DNA of 64,000 bases from Campylorhamphus procurvoides (taxonomy: Eukaryota > Chordata > Aves > Passeriformes > Dendrocolaptidae), in contig WBMV01005073.1 of assembly GCA_013396655.1 (NCBI GenBank), positions 868,001-932,000 on the forward strand. Reading direction: 5' to 3'. Shown piece by piece: positions 25,243 through 37,985 of this stretch. The translations under genes and the position numbers were made by a program. Position 1 is the first letter of the stretch. Every line of letters starts with the position of its first letter. Under the pieces are notes generated by a model. That model did no database searches. It saw nothing but the letters and a program-made list of their open reading frames with translations, and was not told the DNA's origin.

Positions 25243-28200
25243 CTAAAGAAATGAATTCATATATGAAAAGATTCAAGTCTCCTGTTTAACTTCAGGTTTC
25301 CCTCTCTGAAGAAAGGTAGGCATTTTTGGAAATGATGCTCCAAAGACTATGCGTGCACAGTGTTTTGGCATCAGTCAAAGAAAGGAATAATCAAAAATGA
25401 CACATCTTTCCTGATCTTTAATGAATTAAATGGAAAACAAACAAAAAAAGCAATATTTTTACTCTTTAAAAGTATCTTTAATTTTGCTGTTTGCTGTCAG
25501 TATATAACAGCTGTTATCATGACACCTGCCACTCATCAACATCTCAAAAGTGATGTGGGTGATATACAGTCCTCTTGTAAAACAATAAAACACTAAGAGT
25601 TCCACACAGAAAGATGCTTCCAGCCATCCCAACTTCAAATATACTAAGAAAAAAAGAATTATGAAATTTACATGAAAATGAAGAATTCAAGCACTTCAGA
25701 ATCCCTTCTGTTACTCATTTAGAGAGGTACCTGAGTGAATTTCATGCTGCCACAAATTTTTAAAAGGTCACAGATTGAAAAAATCAAACCTATGAAAAAC
25801 CTTACAAGTTGTCAGGTTGGAAGCTGGGGATTTTGGAAGGCAGGATGGGTGTAGCTGGAGCTCTGGCTACCTAACAAGTTGTGATAAATAGCTTGGATAC
25901 TTCAGAGACCAAGGCTTTACAGAGAAAATGGGTCTTTTTCTTTCCAATATAAACTCTGAAAAGGGAACTCTGGATGGGAGTCTGCTCTCCTACTGCATTC
26001 TTTTGAAAAACCCACCTAACCATGTTTTTGCGTAACCAATTCAGTTTAATTTAAATTACTACTGTTCACAGTTCAGCAATGCTGGAAGCTCTCAGCTGAA
26101 ATTTGTGCCACTTTTTACTACACAGCTCAGAGGGGGGAAAAATGACAGAAAGAGCCTGTAATAGATAAGACTCTTGCAAAAATACAAGGCACAGAGAAAA
26201 GCCACCAAGAGACAAATGGCAGAGCAAGTCTCCAGGTCTCCTAGATAAAATTACTATTCTTATGCCCATGCTACTTCTCCCATTTTAAAAGGATAATGTT
26301 GACATTTCAAAGATAACAATTTGGATTCATACTTCCTATGACTACATATAAATGAGGGATTTCCTATTCCTCCAGCTCTGAAATAATATTTCAAGCTGCC
26401 TGAATGATCAGAAGTTCAGCAGTACCCGACCACAGCTCCTGCTTACATTCCTCCCCCAGTCTGGAAAGTTATCTTTGGAACAGTAGGAAACATTGAAATT
26501 AATACTTAGAGCCTACTGCACCCTGCTATGATGGGTGATCGCTATGGCAGATCTGCAGCTTTGCACTTGCATACTGTGTGGACAGATAGATGTACACGTA
26601 TATCTTTTTAAAGTAAGGAATAAAATCAATGCTGCTAGTGAATGAGGCTGAAAACAATCCTACAGAATGTCAGATACACAGACTGGTCTGCCAAGCAAAA
26701 CACAGTGGACAAAAAAAGAAGGAGCATTATTTAATTAGTTATTGAATCCACAGACTAACATTTAGCAAAGGGCTCAAGTGACCAGAACAGAATTGTTAGC
26801 ACAAAAACCAATTGGAACAGAAGTCTCTCCTAGAAATAATATTTTTAGCATGTGGTAAACAGAAGATAAAAGCATTTTGTATTTTGGATTAATTTCCCCC
26901 ATTTTTTTTGAGAATTTCCTTTAGACTAACAGCCACAACCTTTACAAAACTTGATATTTTAAGGTGCTAGGAGAAAGTTTTGTGAAAAAAATATCAGCAA
27001 CAGTACTTATTTATCAACAGCAAAAGGAAAATCATTATATAAAACTGTAGCTTTCCCTATTGGACTATGGGAAGATTCACAAGAATATAGACGTTTATAA
27101 CACACCATATAACTATAACTATCTTTTTCACTATCCCAGGTTAGTATATGATACTAACTTTCATTTGGAGAAAGGAGGATGTAATTAATTTTCTCCCTAT
27201 AATTATCTTACATTTTGTAAATCAAAAAACTTCAAATGTCAACATCCATTTAGATAGTGAGAAAGGCATGATGCAATGAAAATTAAAAGGGATCTCATGA
27301 GGCACTACTGTAAAACACAGCGCAGGAAAAAGAAATCAAACCACAAAAATCTAAAATATCTTTTTTTTTTCCTTTCCCAATTTCATTTTTTTTTAACTTT
27401 GCTTATGAAATATAATCAAAGCTAACTCTCAAAGTAAAAAAAGAAAAAGCCTGGTAGGACAGATATCTTGATTCTAATCATTAACAGTACTTTCATCCTT
27501 TCTTTTTTCACTCACAAGCCATTCCACTGATATTTTAATTTTTTTTTTCTCATGAATGGAAGTTGGTCTTCATGACAAAGTAGATAAATACTAACTTTTA
27601 GAATGAAATATAGTGAAAGCTTTGAGCTTTAGTGAAAATTAGAAGGGGGAAAGAAAGTCCAACATTTTAAAAGAGCCTTTCATCAACACTGAAATATTTT
27701 CATTAAAAAAATTTTGACACCTCAGTCAGTACCTTTGAAGTTGGCTGCAAAACACAATCATCCCTCTTATCAGCTGGGTAGAAACGCCTTTCAAAGAGTG
27801 GTGAAACTATTATTTGTAGACATCAGTCAGATTGGAAATGCCTGCATATTTGCTATGTATATTGGCTTTGTACTTACTATATCTAAGATTTTAGAAGTAT
27901 GCTTAAGTTGTTTAGAGACATTACAGAACATTCTTCCTTTCATTCCAGAGCTAACCTTGTTAGATAGCTGTGATCAATTGATGACATACCTTGACTGAGT
28001 TTTTGTAGAGGAATCAGTCAAAAGTATCCTATTAAATTTTGGACCAGTGTATTAAGACTATTATACCAAAATTTACTATTTTCTTCTGTTGTTCATGTCT
28101 ATGTGAGTAGAGGTTATATATCAAAGCCACACTTTCAAGGCAAGCAGAACATAAAATCATAAAAAGAAAATAAAATGAGAATGAATATAAAATTAAGTTT

Positions 28201-29019
28201 CAAGTACCATTTCTAGAAAGAAAAGGTGTTACTGAATGAATCCATGAAACCACATCCAAAGCTCATGTTACAGTATTTTATGAAAACACTAATAACTTGG
28301 AAAAAGAATCAAAATAGGCCACAAAGTGTTTAAGAGAAGATTATTAAAAATTACGTTTTCCTTAAAATTTAGCTTTCGTAGATAATTATTTTTTTCTTAA
28401 AATACATAGCTGTCATTTTATGTCCTAAACAGGAATATGTAATTCTTTGGAACTGCATTCGATGAGAATGTCAGTACTAGACAATGACACACAATTTTTA
28501 CATGCAATCTTTTACATTTACTTAAAAATATTTTTATATTTTTTCAGTTTTTGTATCTGCATTTTTAAACTACATTAAAAACTTGTTCCCTCTTGCAGTA
28601 TTTGAATACATTTCTTACAAGAAGATTGTGATGCCACCTCTGAAAAAATTTTAATTCAGTACCTACAAAACTATTTACACAGTTTATTGAAGAGATACTC
28701 AAACACTACTGAAGTTACCACAAGAGAAAGAAGGCCTTTCTGTAAGCGGGGTTGAATTGGAAAGATATTTAAATGTTAAAGGGAGCTCAAAGCATTTCGT
28801 CTTCTCTTCTATTTTGTTTTCCTGGAGCACTGACTAAGCAAATTAAAAAAAAAAAAAAAAAAAAGGAAAAAGTTCATCAGATCAATCAAATATACAGAAT
28901 GGAAATGTTCATTTACAACCAAATTAAATTTTTACACTATTTCGGCAGTCAATAGTAGAGGTAATGAGGAGTCTGATCTTGCCTGATCCTTAACCACCTG
29001 AAAGTCCAATTAGCGTATC
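25243..29019. other. AT-rich unique DNA, no gene seen
   Basis: No frame above 94 codons occurs and none has coding-like composition. The 94-codon frame at 27714-27998 has ordinary first-position G content. T-rich runs occur at about 27360-27400 and 27538-27550. Confidence 0.5.
28845..28864. repeat. Poly(A) run of 20
   Basis: Twenty consecutive A are followed by GG and a short A-rich tail. No recognisable retrocopy body lies upstream and no target-site repeat was noticed, so it is recorded only as a homopolymer. Confidence 0.9.
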
Positions 29020-30260
29020 TACAGTGATGGCTGCTTTGAAAGAGAGGATATATATTTTGCATACATCCTCAGAAAACAATATTTGAATTGAATGTATATT
29101 TGGTGATCGTTGGATGCAATAAAAGTTTGTAAACAAAGACCACATTGTTCGCCTTCAAAATATATGCACAGTTGTGGAGCTGTCTGCAAGTTTTCCTGTT
29201 AATTTGGCAGGTGATTTGCTGTCCACAGCTCTTTAAAGACATTGCAGACTGTTTTTTGACCAGGGAATTGATGTCAAAATCAATTTGATAAGCAAAGTTT
29301 CACTTTCTTCCACTGTAAAGTAATAGCTAATGAATAGAGAGGTAGGGACCACATGCAGAATACTCAGGCCAGTGTGCCAAAAAGTGAAGAGAAAACAGCC
29401 TCAATAGATACACTGTCAATTGCCTGTAAATTAAAATGGGAAATGAGAGACAGAGAAACACAGCTTAAATCGAAGAATCTTTTCCTTCTAAATCTCCAGT
29501 GTACAGAAATTAAACACAAAGTAAGAAAAATGCCAGCTGTTCAGATAAATTACAGATCAACACAAAGGAATCAAGTAAGTCTGGCCCCAGCACACTGTGG
29601 CTGTCTGCAGAGACTGAGTAAGGAGAGTGAACTGCTTTCCAGCAGCTAACATTCTTTGGGGCATTTTGTGTAAAAAGTACCAACAGGAATCCAACATATG
29701 GGCTTGCTTTTCACTTATGAAATGAGCAACCAATGTAATTCATAATCTTTATCCTTATTCATTTCAGAAAGGAATGTAACAAAGCCAAATCCACACCTTT
29801 ATTGGCTTACAATCTTAAGTGCTATGGGAGAATGTAAATCCCAGCAAAGCCTGGTAACTCTGCTGGCCTCTTAGAAAACATAAAGCACACCCAGTCACTT
29901 GTCAGACAAACAGCTGGAGCTGAAATATTCAAAGCAATTAACTTTCCTCTCGTATTTTAGACCAATGTCTAACCAGAAGACAACAAGCTTAGGAAGTTTG
30001 TTCCAGTACTTCCATAATTAATACAAGCTCTAAGTTACCAGCTACATGTTATTAGGTCAGCTTTGTCAAATTGCGGACCAGCTGGCAAAGGAATTGCAAA
30101 CTTCAAAGAAAGCTGTCAAATATCCAATCACAGAATAAAAAAATACCCTCTCTTAGTGCCTTATCTTGGAAGCTCACATTGGTTAGATGGTGACCTTCGC
30201 AGGATTACCTTAACATGGAAGGAAATCAGCCCCTCTGAAGTGTTCTCAAATTTGTAATAG
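29020..30260. promoter_or_regulatory. Candidate conserved noncoding block
   Basis: This stretch has a balanced, non-repetitive texture free of simple repeats, with many developmental-type sites. Examples are E-box CAGCTG words at about 29911 and 30080 and several AATTAA homeodomain-type cores. This texture is common in conserved noncoding elements of vertebrate gene deserts. The call rests on appearance only; I cannot align it to other species. The two open frames inside (98 and 64 codons) show no coding signature. Confidence 0.2.
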
Positions 30261-31520
30261 AAAATGGCTGCATGACTGATGTTTATGTTGGAAAAAAGCA
30301 AGGAAAGAAAAATGCTTCAATGCCTCCCAACCTAAGCTGAAGCTCTGATTTACTTTCAAAGAAACGATGATAGCCAACTGGCAATTTACTGTATGCAACG
30401 CAACACTCTCGCTCCATCAGCTAGGGCAGGTTAGAATGCAGCTTCCACAGCTTCTTAATCTTTTGTTTTTATTTTTTCCCTCATTAATTTGCTCATTTTA
30501 CCAATATGAACAAACTGATTCTTTCAAATATTTCCTTTGTTCTCCCCCTCCCCCAAACATCCTGTGCAGTCTGGCAACAAAGAGAAGTTTAGAGAAAATG
30601 ACAAAGATTTAAAAGACACATTTTAAAGCAGTAACTGTTGTTATCCTCTATTTATCAAGAACAGGTAGAGAGTGTAGAGCAGATCTGCCAGACAGTTTTT
30701 CCGTCTTTTTATAGAACTAAAACATCTCTTATGCTGAAAACATCTAGCTATCACCCATTTATGTATTATTATACTTACTGAATCCTCAACAGGTGTGGAA
30801 AATTTTCAGCTGCTCTAGAGAATTAAGAAAAAAAATCTTCTATTTAAGGATATTAAAACTATACTATCTTCTTCCTAATGCCAGCTTCTATTCCGGTGAT
30901 TCAAAAGCCCAATTTCTCCTCTTACTGCTGATATATTGCTTTTTGCTATTCCATCACCATAGTCTGGAATACCAAATTCACTTTAGATAGCCACAGAGTC
31001 CATATACAGACCAGCTATCTGTGATGCTCTGAAAAAAAATAGCTTATAGGAAGAAAAAGGCACAAAAAATATGTCACCAGTTAGTTTTTTTCTAAAGTCT
31101 TTTAATTAAAGCAAGTAGCCTAGCCAGTTGTTTCCAATTCCCCCTGGATACTGAGCACAGAACAAACAAAAATGATAATCATTAAATCATGAATCAGTTA
31201 GATGCTAAAAAATAAAATTAGTCTTGGTTTTGAATAATATATTATTTTAAAGCAGTCTCACAGTTTCTAACACTAATGCAGTGCTATCATTAATCACAGG
31301 TTTCATTATGCAACAGAAGATGATCCTTGCTAGTTTACAAACATTTAGATACACAAAATAGATAAGCTGTAGTTACATTAGCATTCTGGCTCAGAGTACT
31401 GAAGTTAGTTTTGAAAAGAATGACCTCAGTTCTCTGTTTTTCAGCAAATGGGTTCGATTTCCCGAGCAGTTTTGGTGCATGTTAACTAGAGTCTCTGTGA
31501 AGAAAATGGAACAAGGTGTG
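30261..31520. other. AT-rich unique DNA, no gene seen
   Basis: Short frames only. Near 31425-31460 a polypyrimidine stretch ending in TTTTTCAG precedes GGGTTCGATTTCCC. I considered it as a splice acceptor and as a tRNA T-arm, and neither is supported by its surroundings. Confidence 0.5.
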
Positions 31521-32106
31521 TGTCATGGGTTTCCCTGATTAGTTTTGGGGGTTTTTTTTTATAAGAGGAAGATTGGCTTCTATTGGAAGCCTCTGGAAGT
31601 TTCCCTCCATCCTATAGAGCAGAGACAATGAGGGCCAGCTCCGAGGAAAACTTCCTACTTTTGGACCATTAAGTTATGCCCCTGCATGAAAACATATTTA
31701 AGAAGTTGTTGCGCANAGGACCCCGCGGATCAGGGAGAGGACTTAAAGCTATTATTCCCTGACTACAGTGGTGATGACCGTGGTGATTACGAGTTGTCCC
31801 CTCGAGGCCCATGGGATCCATCGGGGTGCAAAGACCTCCCTGTTGGAGCAGGGGTAGGCATGAAAGAAGCTGCTACTTCATGGGAGGCTCCCAAGGTGGA
31901 GNCATCTGTTAGTAATAAATTTAAGCATTGTTCTAAGTTCTGCTTTGCCCGTGGTATTAATCAAAGCTGCTCTTTTGGTTGTTATCTCTAGCAGTTCCTT
32001 AGCTGGTTTTTTCTTTCCCTTCCCTCTGGAAGGCGAAAAGGGACGGGGGGAAGTCAATGAAAGAGTTTTGCTGGACACCAGCTGTTTATCCAGAGTCAAA
32101 ATAACA
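31521..32106 (+). mobile_element. Solo endogenous-retrovirus LTR
   Basis: The element starts TGTCATGGGTTTCCCTG and ends at or near AAAATAACA. It has a TATA-like TATTTAA at 31695-31701 and an AATAAA polyadenylation signal at 31914-31919, in the right order for a plus-oriented LTR. The end segment (AGTTTTGCTGGACACCAGC, then TTTATCCAGAGTCAAAATAA) resembles the 3' ends of avian LTRs known to me. The 5 bp before it (GTGTG) and after it (GAGTG) match at four of five positions, a possible target-site duplication. There is no internal viral sequence. Ambiguous bases occur at 31716 and 31902, the only two in the window. Frames of 101-102 codons across it are not viral genes. Confidence 0.8.
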
Positions 32107-32964
32107 GAGTGTGCACAAAATGCACCTCTATCCCTACAGGAGAGCCAGCCCATTGGACAGTTTTGAAATATACATGTGATCTTCACCTCAGTCCACGGAT
32201 CAGAGTAAACCTAATCCAAAGTAAAATTCCTGAACCACATGTATTAAAGATGTTGGTGCCTTAATACAAAATGCTTGACCTATTGATCCCTTCCTATCCC
32301 ACTCAATTATTTGTTAATGTAGGCAAGAGCTATGCAAGATCATAGAAAATGGCATGTTGCAGGATGTGAACTGAAATCAAACCTCACCTCACAAGAAGAA
32401 TTCTGAACTAAAAATTTTCTGAAAATTGTTAGTCAAGCCAGGGTAGCACTCTAACAATATCTTAACGTTGCCATTCACCTTCTAGGAATTGGTTCACTTG
32501 TATATTTAGCATAAAAATCCCTATGTCGTACTTTGCATTTTCAGCTATCTTAAATTTAGGTGGCATTTCAGAATATGCAGCGGATGCCCATAAAATGTTT
32601 TTGTATTACTCCTACTAGCATCAGGGGTAACATTACTTTACTGTATTTCATCACTGTTCAAAATAACTAGATGTATCAGGCCAATTCATTTTTGACCGAT
32701 GAGATACAAACAAAGCTCCTGGGATGTTGTGGCACTTCAGGGCCAATTTGCAGCAAGGATCAGAAAATTGTGCACCTCTTCTGTGACAGCGAGAGCTTGA
32801 AGACATGGACAGACACACATGAGGAAGCTGTGCAAAAACATCATACCCTCTTCAATCTTTATTGCCTGTACAGTGAGAATTTTATATCCCCTTCTGCTAA
32901 CAGAGCTCTTCCTTTGAGACTGCAATCATAGCTCCTTGCAGATGAAAAATGACCAGGCAGTAAG
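32107..32964. other. Unique DNA, no gene seen
   Basis: An 86-codon frame at 32671-32931 has no coding-like base periodicity and no recognisable motif. Nothing else was seen. Confidence 0.5.
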
Positions 32965-33200
32965 AAGGGTCCTGGAAGGCCAGACTCAGTGGCTCTGTGC
33001 ACAGGACTGGCCTCACCGCAGAGCAGTGGACTAGGCTGCTGGGATGGGGCTGTGAGCAGTGGGGACAGCCCTCCTCGCTGGGGAGCTGCCTTTCAGCCAG
33101 AGCTGAGGGGCTGCTGCCATGCCTGTGCCTGGCCATTCATCTCCTGGACCCTGACTCACAGACCCAGAGCCACTTTACGCTGCCCAGGTGCTGTAACCTG
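32965..33200. other. Second GC-rich island of unknown origin
   Basis: About 235 bp of GC-rich sequence lie roughly 860 bp downstream of the LTR. Words such as GGGCTGTGAGCAGTGGGG and CAGAGCTGAGGGGCTGCTG dominate. It is open in both plus and minus frames (70, 72 and 79 codons) without any recognisable protein. It shares no obvious sequence with the island at 8986-9242. A worn repeat fragment or an isolated GC-rich regulatory patch are both possible. Confidence 0.4.
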
Positions 33201-34718
33201 AAATTTGTAAACTGATTAAAATTTACACTGTTTTCAAATAACTGATAAGGTGGAAGGCCATTCAAGCAGAGTATAGAAGTCAGATACACCTATGCGTGGC
33301 AGGCACAGAGTGTTGTGGCAAGGATTCTGAATTCCCAGCGCAGGTGGAGCTCAAGGATTTGCCTTCAGAGGTACAAGGCATTTCCATCCTGCCAGACCTC
33401 ATCTCACAGCTGGGTGCAAGTTGAGACATACTGAGATGAAAAATAGCATGTACTGGTAGGCAGGGTAAGTCAAGCAGTACTGTAATATTTCCTAATGATC
33501 CGTACCAAGATAACTAGTGTGAAATAAGAAATTATGCCTTTGCTACATAAAGGATACAAAGAGGATAATAATACAAAGAAGCTGTTTCTGGTGAAAGAAG
33601 CAGCAAGACTGAATTGTTTTCTAAAGTAACATTTAAAACAGTCTCTTTCCCCACTGCATGGAAGATGTGGCTCTCAGGTAGAAAGCAGAAAGATTCAGAA
33701 GTTCCATTCCTCACCTCCTTTACTACTGCACTTCTTCACCACATGTATTACATTTTCTCTTTGAAAAAGTGTTTTCAATTTGCCTGAAGCAATTGTCAGG
33801 AGAATTCTTTCACTCCTTATCTTTTAGTCCTCCCATCTTTATCTTGTAAACTGTTGATACTTGGACGTACTGTGCTTTTGTTCCTTGCTTCTCATTTTCA
33901 TTAACATTTTCCTTCTAGCACTTAATGTGTTTCAACTACCATTTCTTTGAGTAACACAAAGGGCAAAAGCCATCTCTTATTTTGCTTTGCTACCGTCACT
34001 ATACACACCAGCTTGTTACCTTCTTGTTCAATTACAGATACTGTTTCAACACCTACTATGCTTTCTAGTGCATTCCTAAGTGTTGCTTTCCACATGTATA
34101 CCATTCTTAAAGACTTCTGCCAAAGAGGTAATCCTACTGACTTCCTTTTTTAAACAGCTTATTTCTTGCTTGTATTTCTCGAACTGTTTCAGAGTATTCA
34201 GTCTTTACGCACTTAAGTGCCTTTGGGAATCTCAAATCTACATTCACAAAAGGGTAACACGTGTAGGCCTACCTCAAGCATATTTTAATTGCATTTACCT
34301 CAGGTAACAGTCACGATGGAAATGTAAAAGGCACATGATTTTATTCACCTGTTTGTTCAGGGAAGCTTTTCCGTCCACACTGAAGCCTCTGCCTGTGTAG
34401 AGCTGACTTTGGAAGTGTCACTCACGCTAGCCAGACACATGATATGGCTCCAGATGCTCCTGGCACAGTAACCCAGATAATGTGTGAACATACGCTTAAT
34501 TTCTTTACAGTGGAGCTTCAAGAAAACTACCACAATAAAGCTGTTAGCTAATGACTGCATTTGGAAATAGTCTGCCAGTAGAAGAAGCTGACATCTCTAA
34601 TTTGAAATGCCAGGTCAATTAAGCATTTCATAAAGGGATCAATAAATCCATAAAGTTTGGAGGTATTTTTGGGTATATTTTCAGTTCAGTAGCTGTCGTC
34701 TAATTTTGACTGAATTGT
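33201..34718. other. Unique DNA, no gene seen
   Basis: Frames of 60-75 codons on both strands, none recognisable. No repeats were seen. Confidence 0.5.
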
Positions 34719-34792
34719 CAACTTAAACTGGAGGGCTTACAACTTTAACTGGAGGGCAACAACTTTAACTCCAGTTAAAAACTGGAGGGCTA
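34719..34792. repeat. ~20-bp imperfect tandem repeat with inverted centre
   Basis: The unit AACTTTAACTGGAGGGC recurs: AACTTAAACTGGAGGGC at about 34720, an exact copy at 34741, a divergent copy at 34761 and a last one (AAAAACTGGAGGGC) ending at 34790. The third copy runs into TTAACTCCAGTTAA, whose TTAACT/AGTTAA arms form a small inverted repeat around CC. It looks like slippage followed by a local inversion or gene conversion. Confidence 0.85.
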
Positions 34793-37589
34793 AACATGAC
34801 AACAATTGAAAGATGAGCAATGTAAAAACACACTAAAAGCCAACTCTGCTAGATGAAATTATGACTTCAGATATTAATTCAACTGACAAAAAAATGCACA
34901 TTCTGTTATTACGATATAAGGTCTTATCAAGTGAAATCAATCTTTACCACTATATGTGATTGGCAAAGACTATGAAGGCAAAATTTTCTGCAAAAACATA
35001 GAAACAAACAAATGAAGAATCCAAAATGTACTGAAAAGATAGTGCCAACAGTCTGGTGCCAACATTATTCATCTACTAATCAATAGAAAGTAAAGTAAAA
35101 AAATAACATACAATGCTAGAAAACATTACAAAAAGTGAAAACCAAAATTTTAAAACATTCAAAAGAGACAGAAAGAGTTGCCAAAATTTATAAACCTAGC
35201 CTAGTACAATGATTAAACTCTAATTCTGTCAGCATTTGCTCCCTCTAAGGAGCTAAAATAAGGAACTAACTCTCAGAATATGCAGAATGATTTAATCACA
35301 AAATGAGTTTCAAAGTACACTTTTTGCCATTTCTATTTACATTTTAAAGAGTTTGTATATTTTATTCAATAGATGACAAACTAGGAAAATCCATTACAAT
35401 CTAATCTGAAATTTCATGAAAGCATCTCAGTTCAGTCTAACAACACTTCAAAGGGAGATTTAGTTAAATCCGCTAAGTAGGATTACATACAGATGTCAAT
35501 CAATAGGTGCTCCACATCTAGCTGTATTTATAAAAAAATTGAAATGTCATGCTTAATAATTACTTTTTAAATGTCCTTCTTATCTAACATAGCCTGGATA
35601 AAATTGTGCAGAAGCATGTTACAGTATGCATGTGCTCTGCAGACTCACTAACATTAAGATATCACCTTCAGTTTCACAGTGCATTCATGTTTGTTAATGA
35701 AACCCATTCTTCGCCTTGAAATTCTGGATATCTTGTATAAACACAAATACAAAAAGATTTTAAAAGAAAGTGCCCAGGCAGATCTAGGATGTAGTCTAGA
35801 ATAGACTTCTCTTCTAGCTAAATAAGAAAAGATCCAAATGAAAGGCTAAAAATACTTCAAAATTTACAGTTAAACATATTTTTAAGAGGTGGTGAATGAT
35901 ACGGTTATATATTCTATTTGAAGTCAATGCAGTATAATTGAGTTTGTTCTTTTAAAAACTGGTACACTTGCAAGGAAGAAAACCTTATGCAATCCAATGA
36001 GCTTAGGTTTTCCTGGAGCCTACAGTGAATTACAGCACCACAGTGGTAAATAAGCAAGCAAGCAAACAGAAACTGCTCGCTTCTGCCTCCTTTGTGTAAA
36101 CCAATTAAACTGAGTGATCAGTAACTCCTTTCAGTGCAAGTATTTCTCTTAACCAGTCAAAGGGTCACACAAGTAGGCTTCCGGCCAATGTTTCGTGCTG
36201 CTGACACAGCCAACTTTCTATGGCTATATGTTTGTCAGTGATAAATGCCAGAGGCAGCTTGCTCCTGGGAGTTGCCTGTAAAGGTACTATTGTGTATCAG
36301 GAACTTGCCCTCAAGGTGTTATGGGAAAGCCAGCAAAGTGCCAATTTTGCAGCTTTGCCCTTCTGCTTTTCTCCAGGATATAATTCAGTTAAATGCATTC
36401 TCCGACAAAATTCAGCAAGAAGCTATTGTGCGCTGTGTATGCTCTTTGATGGCTATCAATATGTGGCACAAGTGGAAAGTTAAAAAGATCCTAAGCCACA
36501 ATAACAATTGAAAACCAGTACCATGCATGTTACTTATAAAATCAGGATATGCTATGGGATATTTAGCTGTCCTAATGAAAAGAAGGGGAGTGAGTAGAAA
36601 AGGCTTCATTTTTCCTTTGTAGTGGTCAGGTATAGTCATCTCTGGGTATCTCCCTGCTCATTGTCTGAGTGAAGCAGCACTAGAGAATAGAACCCAAACG
36701 AGAAAGGAGCTGACAGTGCACAGAGCCATCGGTGCCTCAGAGATGATCACAATGAACAGGCTCCCTTGAGTACCACAGCCACAGGCAAATTGCTTCATGC
36801 CCATGGAATATCTCCCTCCAACAGACCAGCTGAACAAATAGATGCTTTTATAACAGTCAAATGGCAAGGTAAAAAAGACTGTGGGTTCAGCCAAACAAGC
36901 AGCATTTCTTGGAGCCCCTTTTTCCTCACTTATCTGCCCTTCCCAGGAAGCTCATTGCCTGATGAGGCCCTGCTCTATCAATCCCATGTTGAGAGACAGG
37001 CAACAATTCACTTAAAATTTGTTCAAACTAAGGAAATACAGAAAGGTAATTTAACTCTATCAAACACTGACGGAAACGGTTTCCACTGTCTGGATAACAG
37101 CAGACAGGAAGACATACCAGTCCTACTGTACTTCATCTACAGACGTACCTTTTAGGGAATAGGTCTATAATACTGATTTACTCTAAAGAAATTACCAAAA
37201 GTATCCACCAATGCTGGCATCGCTTCAGCAGAGCCTCATAGCCTACACTGGAGCCCAAAGTGTCTTTTGATATACCTTACTTTCAACTGAGGTTACTGAA
37301 GAGAGGCTCAGGAGCCATTAGGATTCTTTTTTGTGGAAGAAATGTAACTGCTGTGGACTGCCCTGAGTTTTTGAACTTCCTAGTCTTTGCCTTTAGTTGT
37401 AATTGCTTTATTTTTATTTTTTTTTAATTCAAAATTTTATATCCCTGTGTCCCAAAACCTCAAGAGTCTAAAATTTCACAAGGCACATTTTTCTGTCCCT
37501 TCTTGTAGGCAGCCATCACATTTGCCCATTTTCAGTGAACTGGGCCTTCTTTGTTTAGCCAGGACCACTGAAAATGACTGAAAGTTACT
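34793..37589. other. Unique DNA, no gene seen; part may be conserved
   Basis: The longest frame (36766-37155, 129 codons) has no recognisable motif, and its first-position G content (about 22%) is not coding-like. The segment around 36010-36490 has the texture of conserved noncoding DNA, but that is impression only. A short AAGC repeat lies near 36050. Confidence 0.45.
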
Positions 37590-37985
37590 CCATAAGCACT
37601 TTCACCAGGTCCCATGGTATCCTTGGGTGGACCCCATCTGGCCCCATAAACTCGTGGGTGTCTAAGGGGTGTAGCAGGCCACTGACCACTTCCCCTTATA
37701 TTAATGGGGGATGCATTCTGCTCCCCATTGCCACCTCACAGCTCAGGGGGCTGAGTACTCCAAGAACATATGGTCTTACTGTTGAAGACTGAGGCAAAGA
37801 AGGAATTAAGTATCTCAGCCTTTTCCTCATCTTTTGCCATGGAGATTCTCCTTCAGCCTCTTTTTGTTGCTGATGTATTATAAAAACATTTTTATGGCCT
37901 TTTATGGCAGTAGCCAGATTAAGTTCTACTTGGGTTTTGGCCTTTCTAATTTTCTTCCTGCATAACCTAAGACAGCACCAGAGGT
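37590..37985 (-). mobile_element. CR1 LINE ORF2 fragment, dead
   Basis: Read on the minus strand, this encodes the CR1 ORF2 region between the endonuclease and the reverse transcriptase. RKAKTQVELNLATA is followed, in a shifted frame, by NSFFASVFNSKT and QPPEL. It ends near the start of the reverse-transcriptase domain, where MGPDG-type sequence is readable. An internal deletion near 37840 causes the frameshift, and a TGA follows PPEL, so the copy is inactive. It lacks the CR1 3' end, so it is an internal remnant of an older insertion. A 100-codon open frame across the region is the intact part of this relic. Confidence 0.9.

Noticed and set aside
28845..28864. Tail of a processed pseudogene
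   Set aside because: No gene-like body, no polyadenylation signal at the right distance and no flanking duplication were seen.
31451..31464. GGGTTCGATTTCCC as a tRNA T-arm
   Set aside because: The T-stem has two mismatches in canonical register, and no D-arm, anticodon arm or acceptor stem can be folded upstream.
36766..37155. 129-codon open frame
   Set aside because: First-position G is about 22%, not coding-like, and no family motif is visible.
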